The notes under the pieces were generated by a model, which was given only the letters and a program-made list of their open reading frames with translations, did not search any database and had not been told where the DNA came from. The position numbers and the translations under genes were made by a program. A stretch of DNA of 64,000 nt from Bidens hawaiensis (lineage: Eukaryota > Streptophyta > Magnoliopsida > Asterales > Asteraceae), in NCBI GenBank assembly GCA_021521415.1, contig JAIQDT010003821.1, positions 203,188-267,187 of the forward strand, read 5' to 3'. Shown in pieces: positions 34,719-45,463 of this stretch (positions within the stretch are counted from its first letter, which is position 1; every line of letters begins with the position of its first letter).

Positions 34719-35390
34719 ATGTTTCCTAAGCTTATCCCCAATATACAATATGTATATAGGTTATTTGGGTCAATAAATTGGTTCATCGTGTCTGAGGCTG
34801 TGGAGCTCATTAGTAGAGTTCAACGGTTTATTCACAGTAATGTTATGACTTCAATATTGATCGATGTAGTTTATAAAAGACTTGTAGTGGCACCAATTGT
34901 TGCCTATTTACCTTCTATTTCAATGTAAAGAAATATTGTTTATATAGAATCCAACAAATATATTAAAAACTTTACACTTGAATTAGCTGGCATTTTGATC
35001 TTTGGATGGATCATAGATGAGAGGGAAACATACGTGTGTAAATCTAATAAAGGTTTCTTCTCTAGTGGGCTTGGGGGCTAGTGTTTTTACAGTGGGTCAT
35101 ATTGCGTTAAAAGTAGCTCATGCATGGCGACCAAACACGATAAAGTGTGTCTTGACAACCAACACGTGTTTATACCATTTGCATTGGTGATACGTTGACT
35201 GCGATGAGACGCTCGGTCCAATATTGGTTTCCTTGTGCTTGGGGATCTGGAGTCACTTACTCGCGCCCAACGGGTAATCAATAGTAATGTCCTGGCCCCA
35301 AGATTTATGACTATGATTTTTAAACGACTTAGGCCGGTGATGCATCTTGTTGCTCGATGTAAAACACTACTCGTTTAAATAAAAAGAATT
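34719..35390 (+). pseudogene. Relics of the repeated 'RVQRV' coding domain, copies 2 and 3
   Basis: Copy 2 (34719-34928) is an open frame of 69 codons with SEAVELISRVQRFIHSNVM and YLPSISM. Copy 3 (about 35093-35380) reads in shifted frames: HDKVCLDNQHVFIPFA, then SLTRAQRVINSNV and MIFKRL. These are the same segment as at 10849-10990 and correspond to a domain seen many times in plant genomes. No catalytic motif is seen and I cannot name the parent gene. All copies are partial and non-functional. Confidence 0.45.
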
Positions 35391-38300
35391 ATACCAAAGC
35401 AGTTGTCAGATTTGGTTTCTTCTATGATCGATCTCATACACTTTTATGTTTTAACAGAAATTAATACAAGACCTTAAAATAGAGTTTTTATTTGATGTAA
35501 ACATTATATACACAAAGAGTGAGAATTCAGAAAAAAAATGTATTTTAGACATCATTTCTAGTGTTATATAATTAGTCAATCGATGCTGTAAAGTTAAAGG
35601 TTATTAGTTTATATATTGATGTAATAACACAACTTATTTGGACGAATGTACGTCAGTTTTGATTAACAAACCGTATAAAATTGTAAAAGCATGCTTAAAA
35701 AGTTTGGCAATACTTAGTCTTCTCCCATTTTTTCCTTGGGTTTCCTTCTACTCAAAAGTTTATGCACTAATGCACTTTTGTTTTTTATTATGTCTATGTT
35801 TATATATGATGTAATTGAGGGTTCTAAACAAAACAACTTTGGGTAGATTTACTTTATAAGTTTTATTGTTTAGTTTATAAGTGTTAAAACATTCTATCTA
35901 TTGTATTGTTTTAAGTGTAATGCATAAGACGGTTACGTAACCGTTATAGTATAACGTCTATCTTTCTCTCTCCTGATATATTCAATTAGCATTACGGATA
36001 AGTGTTTATGTAGTTAACATAGTTCTCAACTTAAAATGATTATTTGTCATGGGTGTAATTTTATATATTTTTACTAACTAGAAAAATGTATGTGTGATGC
36101 AGCTGGGAACATAGGAATTGATAATCACGTAACATGTTATTTTTTTTAAGTAAATAAAAAAAACTATAACAATAATTTACTCAAATTAAAGAAAAATAAT
36201 GCTCGTTATTGTGATGAATTTTTAAAAAATATATATTTTAGCCTATGAAAAAATTATGAGTGTCTATAAATCTTGAAAGAAGTTGGTTTGAAATACATTG
36301 AATAAAATATATGGTTAAATATGAGAGGCCAAAAGTTTAAGTATACTTTGAATAACTAAAAAAGTTGTTTAAAGTTTAGAGGGTAAAAGTGTAACTTATA
36401 ATTCGTTAGGCGCCAGTGTAATCTAACCATACATCTTTCTCTCTATCATGGTTCTCTAATGAAATATGAGTTTGTAATAACTGTATCAACATATCATTTA
36501 ACCACTAAATATGCTAATAACATACTTCATTGTATTTGTGATTTGTATGAGAACACCGAAGAGAAGTTTGGTATAGTGAAACTAATCACTGATAATCGAA
36601 TCGGTTAAATAATGGGAATAAAGATAGAGAAAATGTATCTAGACAAACGAAGTCGGTTCTACTATTTTGTTTGAAACACGAACTCAACTTACGAAACTGG
36701 TAGATTTTAACGGGTGCAATATACATATAACATGATATGTTTACCCTTTTCATGATAATTCCATCTTAACAATGTTTGGCTTCTTTTCTTCACTTCTATC
36801 AATTCTTTGGATTTTGTGATTTTTGTTTGAAATCGTGATTGAATTTTGTTTGGTATGCAAAAGCATGCTTGATTAGGTTTTAGGCTTAAACTTAATTAAA
36901 GTAAAAGTATAATTTGTTTTGGCTTTGGTGATCAAGATGTTGATGTTTAACGTCTGCCTTTCCTATCTATATGACATGTATCATTATTCCTAGAAAATTA
37001 TATGTACCCGAAAGGCCAAACACATCATAAGGATTATCGTGTAACAAGTGATACCAATGATGTCGTTGTTTTAAAATCTTGATTTTGAAATAAAGATTTT
37101 AGAAGTGTTGGCTATTGATGAGGAAAAGAAAGTAAGGATCAAGTTAGATAATCCTATTCATTGTGGAAATTACTTTATATCTTGTTTTAGTGTTTCTATA
37201 AAAATGGTAACAATTCTTCTACTAATAAAGCTTCTTTACTAAAAAGAAATTAGTTATTTACTCGTATTTTTATATTATTAATAATAACGATTAAATAACA
37301 AGCAGTTACAAATAATTTAGTGTGCATGCACTTAATCGCTTGCTCTTTTTAGTTTTTGGTGTTGTTACTAACTAGTATGGAAACTCACGCTTCAAGATAG
37401 GTTGTAGGAACGAGCTGGTGGGGATGTATTTGGTAGTATATCGATGATTTAATATAAAACCATCTAGGGTTTAACCTAAACGATGGTAAAAACAAGAAAA
37501 CCACACGATTAACAAACATGATTAGAGTTAAAAAATCAACTTTATTTATAATAAGTTAAATAGAAAAGAATCAGAAAAAGAAGGATACATATATAAAAAT
37601 AAAATAGAAAAAATTTTGTTAGAAAAATGAATAAAAAACTTTAGTGAACTGATAACTCTATTAAAATTTAAGGGTGAAAACGTAAATCAGTTAAAGAAAA
37701 AAAATTATTATTAAACTCTAGAGTCGTATGATAATAACTTTATTAAAGAACATGACTAAAAATGTAAATTAGTAAATTAATTAAAAAAAAGGGTAGAAAC
37801 ATAAATCAATTAAAAATATTATTAAAACTAAGGGTTGTATAATGCAAAGTTCAAGACTAGAAACATAAAATAAAAAAATGGTCTTTTATAAACGAATCAC
37901 CCGGAATAAAAAAAAAATGCTAAGTTCAACATGACGCCACGCGAGCCACTCTTAAATTATGATTATTGAAAATCGTATATATGATTATTTGTTGAATATA
38001 TGTTAGTTATTTTTATATGTGTGATCATAAATGTATCAAAAAAGTTTGTGGGTTTATTTTAATGTCTTGAATCGTTAAGAATATTATCTTTAAATGTAAA
38101 AAACACTACATGTAATCTCATGTAAACTGTCGTCTTAGATGTTAGGGTACTTAGAGCACACGGGCACTTCCTCTATAGAGGACCGGTTAGGTCGACAACA
38201 AGTCAACAACGCCACCAAAGTCACAACTTGGAGAATCGGCAAGGCCATTTGACTTCGTGAAACCGATTGAACATGTGGAGAATAGAAATGTTAGGCAAGT

Positions 38301-38555
38301 ATCCTATGGCATTGAGCTATTTTTTTAGAAAAAAATACTAATTTTAATTTAAACGCAATAAATTAATTCACTTTTTTCTATATTTCTAACATAATTTATA
38401 CAATTTTCTACCACATGCACTATCACGATTTCAATCAAAAAATCAAAAGGTGATTCTAGCAATAAACTCTCTAGATTGAAAGACGGTTTCACTGTTTTAA
38501 ACAAATTCATCTAAGACACTAATCGTCGTTTCAATAACCGTATCAATACTCATAT
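35391..38555. other. Gene-free AT-rich stretch
   Basis: No gene, terminal repeats or tandem arrays are recognised over 3.1 kb. Confidence 0.55.
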
Positions 38556-38960
38556 TACCCGCAATATCCTCCCGCACCAAACATGGCTACATAAATTCAC
38601 TTATTCTTTACAAGATGATCAAACATTCAACCCTTTTGCACCTCGCTACAATAACCGACCTTTCTGTAACCCAACCCGTAACGAAGAACAACCACTCCTG
38701 GTATATGATGAAGGAGATAATGAACATAATAAAGAACAACATTAGATGAAGAACATGGCGAACATTTATTTTAACAACTCATCAAGAAAAAAAGATTCAA
38801 ATCACGAACGATCCATGTTTTTTGGACCAACGAACAAGAAGTCGCTTTGTGTAAAGACTTAGGTTCATATGCCTGAAGGCGCGATAGTATGAAATCAACA
38901 AAAGCACGACGGGCTTTGGGGTGGAGTGCTTACAAGAAACTAAATGCACACCAAATATAT
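38556..38960 (+). pseudogene. Possible PIF/Harbinger ORF1 (Myb/SANT-like) relic
   Basis: In one frame a stretch reads QDDQTFNPFAPRYNN, then stops. After it comes FWTNEQEVALCKDL, like the 'W(T/S)xxEexaLckaW' start of the Myb-like domain in plant Harbinger ORF1 proteins and their domesticated relatives. Several stops are present. The identification is weak because only the first helix motif is clear. Confidence 0.3.
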
Positions 38961-39931
38961 TCAAAATAAAGCTCTTTTAATTTGAAGTTGGGTCACTTCA
39001 ACAAATTCTACATACCAAAGGCATTATTTCTGTTTTTTATTTTAAAGTTCATAATTTTGTAGACTAATGTTTATTCTTAAAACTATAATGGATCCACATA
39101 TAATGGTGTTCATAACAAAGTGTTGAGTAATACCAAAAGAAATATAAGAAAGCTTTTACCCCCTTCATTCACGGGAGATTGTAAAAACCCATCAAACAAA
39201 GCTTGTTTCCTAAATTGATTATCATATCTTAATGTGATTTATATGTTGTATGGTAGTTTCTTAAGGATTCCACTAAAATGATGCATCTGAATCAGTCAAA
39301 AGTAAAATGTGTTTAGTTCAGTAAAAGACACATTTTAATGGTTTATAGAGTCTTTTAACGGGTATATTTAAAAAAACATACAAAATACTTTAGATGTTAC
39401 ATTTTAATGTATCACACCTTTTAATGATTCAGTATAAGATTATCAAGCAATTCCTTAATCGAGTCTAATTCATGCCTTATATACCTTGGAAGTTGGAAAT
39501 AATGTTTTCTTCATTTATCAGCCATGACCCAATCTAATAATTTAGTGATAATTCACTTTATCACAAAAGATGCCACGTCTTCACATAATCATATTTTAAA
39601 AGAAAATAAAGGAGCGTATTTATTAGATAACTAGCACACAAATTAACTTAACGTACCAACTATTCGACCAATTATACGAATTAAGTAATGTAATTAACTT
39701 ATTATGTATAAAACATAATGTAATTATAGTGTAGTGTAAATGTCACAAACACGTGATTGGTTCACGTGGTGGTGTCGCGTCAATATCTTTTCTTTTTTCA
39801 TTTTGCTGCTTATAAATTTATGTTTACGATTTACTGATGACACTATTGATATCGACCGAATCGCGTTGACTTGCAGCCACACCACACGAGTTTTACCAAT
39901 CGACTATACATCATTTTAAATATGTTTTTTA

Positions 39932-40467
39932 GGAAAATTGGATTTTAATAATCCCAACTTAATGCAGTTGGCTGATAATAATCCTAACTTTGAAAGTAGC
40001 TGTCACTGGTCCCAACTTTCACACTATTTATTTTCATTGGACCTCCGTTAAAAAAAAACTTAACGACGTTATGTTTTTTCCAAATTTCAAACTGATATTT
40101 TATGGCTTTTGATCGGAATGAGAATACGAGTCGATTGATGTAAAACTTACTTCCAAACGGTGGTCCAAACGACTAAAGGATGCTTCAATTTCGGTGTTTA
40201 AACTTTTAGTTAACAAAAATCAAGCTGTTTGAAACGTCGTTTCGAGTTAAGTTTTACATCAATCGACTCGTATTCTCATTCCGATCAAAAGCGCTAAAAT
40301 ATCAGTTTGAAATTTGGAAAAAAGCATAACGTCGTTAAGTTTTTTTTTTAACGGAGATCCAACGAAAATAAATAGTGTGAAAGTTGGGACCAGTGACAGC
40401 TACTTTCAAAGTTGAGATTATTATCAGCTAACTGCATTAAGTTGGGATTATTAAAATTCAATTTTCC
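39932..40467. mobile_element. Foldback element, 536 bp
   Basis: Two arms of about 220 bp face each other across a ~90-bp loop (about 40155-40245). The inner 39 bp, at about 40110-40149 and 40250-40289 (GATCGGAATGAGAATACGAG... and its complement), match perfectly. The ends are GGAAAATTGGATTTTAATAATCC and its counterpart. Flanks are T-rich, and a 9-bp target duplication would have two mismatches. No coding capacity. It lies about 250 bp upstream of the SERINC promoter region. Confidence 0.8.
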
Positions 40468-40699
40468 TTTTTTTTTATTTATTATAACATCTACAATAAT
40501 ATAAAGGTCAGTTTTGGAATTTCTTTTCGTTACTGTTGAACATAACCGACACTAATCGAATTTTCGTCACTGCACTGCTGCAATTATACCATGCCAAAAT
40601 ATTAAAATTTTAAAGACTATATATTTTTCTTATTTTTTTACCTTTCTACCATCACCATAACAAACAAGCCCAGAAAGAAATACCAAATCTTAAGCCTCT

Positions 40700-40785
40700 A
40701 CTTCTTTTTCTCTCTCTCTCTCTCTCCATACGATATATATTATAATATATATATATATAGGCATGCATGTATGAACAAATTGAAG
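40700..40785 (+). promoter_or_regulatory. Putative core promoter of the SERINC gene
   Basis: A CT-repeat (40711-40726) is followed by a TATA-rich stretch (40733-40758). Such pyrimidine patches and TATA runs are common just upstream of plant transcription starts. The start site itself (about 40780-40800) is a guess. Confidence 0.4.
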
Positions 40786-40789
40786 CACA

Positions 40790-41009
40790 GCAAAAAAAAA
40801 AAAAAAAACAAAAGCAGATTATAATAATTCAAAAGCAGGGATTCTTCTCTCTTTCCTACTAAAAAGGCTCCAGAATTGTGTAGTTAATTTGCACTGCTGC
40901 TTGGAATCATTCATTCATTCTCTTTATTTGAATGCTTGCTTGCTTATGAAGAAAACCTGAAAACCTAAAACCTTCATTTCACATATTCCCAACGGCAAAT
41001 ACACATCAG
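40790..41009 (+). other. SERINC 5' untranslated exon 1
   Basis: This is leader-like sequence ending ACACATCAG followed by the donor GTACGA (41010). The matching acceptor TTTGCAG lies at 45398. The exon holds two overlapping short upstream frames: ATG at 40932 (5 codons plus stop) and ATG at 40946 (4 codons plus stop). The exon is inferred from position and splice signals, not from a transcript. Confidence 0.5.
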
Positions 41010-41694
41010 GTACGACTTTTAATCGTTTTAATGCTACTAATATTGTTCTTACGTCAAGTTGCTAATGATGAATGTGCATAATTGATTTGTCGTAGCTTCG
41101 GACTCTGTTTATTGGCGTCCTTTACTTCAAATAGTTGATGAGGGTGTACGTTTTCGTCAAATGATCGGTTAAACGGAGTCCAAAACTACGAATTAATCGA
41201 TTATTTGACGAAAACGTACTGTACTTCAATCGATTCAGTCTAATCAGTGCAAATTGTTTGATGTTTTGAGATCTGAATGATGCATATTAGTTGATTTTTG
41301 AGCTGTGTGATTGATTCGTTTTGTTGCTAATATTGCTTATACGTCAAGTTGCTAATGATGAATGTGAACGATTTTCGTCGGATAATCTTTTAATTGGGAA
41401 TCTGTTTATTGACGTCGTAAACGATCGTAATGCCTTTTACTTCGAATAACCGATTAAACAGAGTCCGAAACTAAGAATTAATCGATTTTTTCAACAATTT
41501 TCGTGATTAAATCGCGGTTTCGGACTCTCTTTATTGACTAAACCTGTTACGACTCGGTTTTTAGATCCTATTTATGCATCGCATTTGATATCCCGTGATC
41601 CTTTTAATCGATTCAGTTTGAGTTGTTGATGAATGTGTAGGAATATCATCGTTCATTATACTAATAATATAACTACAATTGTTTCCTTGTTCCA

Positions 41695-41789
41695 ATGCTG
41701 ATGAAGAAACCTGAAAACTTCTGGATTTCGAACGGAGAATACGCTCAATCGATCGCTGTTCTTACACCGATTCTCGTTCATCATCAGGT
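41695..41789 (+). other. Candidate alternative leader exon
   Basis: The stretch starting ATGCTGATGAAGAAACCTGAAAAC echoes exon 1 (40932 onward) and ends TCATCATCAG followed by GTGCGT, a second plausible donor. Around it, short modules repeat (GACTCTGTTTATTGAC at about 41102, 41398, 41522 and 41896). It may be an alternative first exon produced by local duplication. Confidence 0.3.
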
Positions 41790-44379
41790 GCGTTCAATCA
41801 TTGAACTCGAATCAATGCAAATTGCTCATAAAATATATGCGTTTTGTGTGATTTTACTATCTTCGTATTTCTTCGAATATTCGGTTGATTCGCAGTTTCT
41901 GACTCTGTTTATTGACTAAAACGGTAACGAATACCATACTGATTTTTCGGTTCGATACCAGTACTATTGAAATTACTGAACATACCAAAACCAAATGATA
42001 CCGATATTACTGGTACTAATTGTGTTCGGTCGGTACCAGTATCGGTATTCAAAAAATATTTCTGTGGTGTTCAGTTTGGTACCTGGTACCAGTAAAGTTA
42101 ATGTACCGAAACATAGAAAAGATATATTCATGTACCGATTGTGTTGAGTCATGTGCATAGTTCATTTGTACGGTACAAATTATTATTGCTAGTAATTACC
42201 CTCTGTGGAAAGTCTAGGAAGTAACAACACGAAAGGAATATAACGTATACAATCGCATCAAACTTTTGTACCACACATCACTCAAACTTCTGACCATTTT
42301 TTAACTTAGTCATGTTGGTAATTGATGTACACATTCACAAAGAGTATTTTATATCGGTATATGGTTTTTTTGTTTTTTGAAACGACAACTTTCATAAATC
42401 GTTGTTTATACGTTTCATATAACATACTAAAAGCGATCATACGTGTCATATATCATTGTTACATTCTTTTGTGTGTTGGTCTAATACGTTATATAGCCCG
42501 TATGACTTTGAGGAACAACCCATTTGGCATATATGAAATTTTTTTTACTTTATAAATTTACCCGTTTTCTTTCGTTCAAACTTCGTTACCGTGTGTAATG
42601 CATCATATTATCACATGTTATAAAGCATGCATGGTAATTTCCCACATGTCATACTCATAAGACCATATAAACCCTATGAAATGTCAAATAATAAATTGTT
42701 GCTTTTTAACATCACCCTTATTTTATTTAGGATATAATATTTTTTACAACTTTTTATAAATATTGTGTTCAAATTTCTTATATAGGCTAATTTAATATTG
42801 TGCGTCATATCACATATGTGATTGTGGGTGGTCACATATATTAACTTTATTTTCATTATCCTGACATGAAATGAAATGGAAAAACAAACGTACACGTAAA
42901 TTAATTGTGACCTAGATATATTAATTCAATATGGCAATAATGATCAAAACTTCATTTATATCTTTTCTTTAACCTTCTATACAAATTCTGATTGTGTAAG
43001 ATTATATACTTGGATTGTACTTAACCTTTTAATCAAACTTAAGGACATTGGCCAACTTGTGATCCAAATATCCAGTTCTCGGTTCCGGTTTGAAACATGA
43101 AACCAGCTGTGTAAACCAAACATGTCGTTTTATCATTGATAGGTTTATTTATTTTTGAAAATAAACATGTTATAATATGAACGATAATTATTCTATAAAA
43201 ATGTTTTGTACAAAGTAATAACCGAAGAAAGTTTTTTTCAAATAAATTGGTATAAAGCTGTAAAACCAACAGTCGAACCGGTAAAGATGACCAGTCCAAA
43301 CCCATACAGCCCGACTAGTTTGGTTTGTCATTCATGGTTTAACCCGTAACTTTGGTTAAAACCAGTCAAGTCAAACAACCTTACACCACCAAAGTTATGT
43401 CTTGTATTTGGCCTTATGATCTAATGACATGCGGGTAATGATTATGAGTTGAGAACTTGAGATCTTTATGGTCTCAGGTTTCAAATCTGACTCAATGTGA
43501 TTTTTTTACACTTAGGGGTTTTCACTTTGATAGTGTTGTTAAATGAAAGCATCAAAATTAGTATGAACAATTATGAGTCGGTTCAAACATTTTTCAAAAG
43601 AAAAATGTATTCATACAACAAATTTAAAATCACCACTATAAAGTTTGGTGAGGAAAAGGTAGAGATCCAATCCTAAGTATCGTGGGATTCGAGGATTGCT
43701 TAGTGGCAACGGTATGCACCATTCGTATTGGTGAACAAAAGAAGAATATAAAATATTATATTATACTCAAATTTTATATCCATTGAAAGTTACAATATAA
43801 AAAAGTCTTTAAAATTTGTTTGTCTCGACGTATATATGTATCTTTTCACTTTTTTTTCAGGTTTTGCTGATCACCCACATCATCGGCAAAGAATCTTCAC
43901 TTTATTAGTTGTTAAATACATAGCCTTAATTTGGTAACATCTGAAATATTAATATTATAATACTTTTATTTTTTGAACGGCTAATTTTATTGAACGAATA
44001 ATTAATAAGGCTATAGCAAGAAGCTAAACAAGATACAACATACACACCCATTACGTTTACACCATTAATTATATTTCTCAATAAGAATACAGACACCATT
44101 TCTTCCGATATAACTCCACCATTTTCACCAATTATAATGTACTTATAAAGAAAATTTCAGATATATCTTCACATAAATTTTTTTTTTAAAAATAATTTTT
44201 TAAATATAATACATTATCTACACTTAAAAGGTTAAAAGAAATTAATTTTATTTTACTTAGACTGTAATATGTAAGTTTGAGAATTTTTAGTTTATTAAAG
44301 TGTAAATTTGATAAATGTGAAGTTTGAGAGAAATACACAAGCTGTTCATACTTACTCAATTAGAGCGTAAATTCTATAA

Positions 44380-44683
44380 GGCTATGTGTAATGGTTTCAC
44401 TAAAAAGTTGAAAAAAGAATGTTGCCCGGGTCACCCACCACACGTAGACAAGAATGCTTCGCTTTTCACACTCACCGAGGTGTGTAATAGTCTCACAAAG
44501 GGTTCAACTTTTTTTTTTAAATATTTTTTTTAACAAAGAATGGTGAGGAGTGTGATTGTGATTGTGTTCAAAAAATTAAATAAACAAACAAACTCGCTCT
44601 ACGCTTGTGACCGCCCTAACCACCAGCCCACCATTCCCCGAATGATGATATGGTATGTGGGCGTGAACTCATTACACATGGCC
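44380..44683. mobile_element. MITE in SERINC intron 1
   Basis: The inverted ends are GGCTATGTGTAATGG and CATTACACATGGCC, about 304 bp apart, with no coding capacity. The ends resemble plant Harbinger-type MITEs. A target duplication was not clear. Confidence 0.6.
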
Positions 44684-44950
44684 AGATGGCCTAATTTGCT
44701 ATATTATTTTAATAATGCATGAACACATTTATTATAAATAAAAATTAATAGAAATGGATGACCACATATGCTAGCTCCTACTTGTCTTCTACACTACTCT
44801 TAAAAGAAAAATTACATTTTTCTGACATACTTGTATTGAAGTAACAGTTATGCAGCTTGTAGTTTCAGCTTTTGTGAGATTGTAACCAACTTTATTTAAT
44901 AAATAGTACTCAAAATTAAGTTACATATGAATAAATTCATAGATGATCAG

Positions 44951-45245
44951 GTGGGTCAGTGTCCCGTCAGTGATCTAAATGACCGTTCATAAAAAAAATA
45001 TGAATAACTTCGGAGATGATCAAGTGGGCCAGTAGTCCGTCGGTGATCTAAATGGTCGTTCATAAAAAAAACATAAGAATAACTTCAGAGATAATTTAGG
45101 TGGGCCAGTGTCCCGTTAGTGATCTAAATGGTCGTTCATAAAAAAAACATATGAATAACTTCACAGATGATCAGGTGGGTCAGTGTCCCGTTAGTGATCT
45201 AAATGGTCGTTAAAAAAAACATATGAATAACTTAAAAGTCCCATC
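44951..45245. repeat. ~75-bp tandem repeat in SERINC intron 1, four copies
   Basis: Copies start at 44951, 45024, 45100 and 45175. The unit includes GTGGGYCAGTGTCCCGTTAG, TGATCTAAATGGTCGTTCAT and an A-run. Confidence 0.85.
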
Positions 45246-45398
45246 CTAGTTAAGATTCCATGAGTGTTTGAATGCATGTTTGCTTTATATGTATATCTAG
45301 GTTCAATGAACATGTTATTTACTTATTTGTGGTTACATAAATTGTTAAGTGCACCAAGTATACACATTATGATTTCTTGACCTCTTAACAATTTGCAG

Positions 45399-45413
45399 AT
45401 GAGAAGGAACTAA
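45399..45413 (+). promoter_or_regulatory. Minimal upstream ORF in the SERINC leader
   Basis: ATG AGA AGG AAC TAA begins at the very first base of exon 2, 65 bases before the main ATG. With the two short frames in exon 1, the spliced leader would carry three tiny upstream ORFs, a pattern that can reduce translation of the main frame. Confidence 0.55.
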
Positions 45414-45463
45414 GCCCGTGGTGTAACCGGACAAGATCTTGGTATTTATAATACGATAATCTC

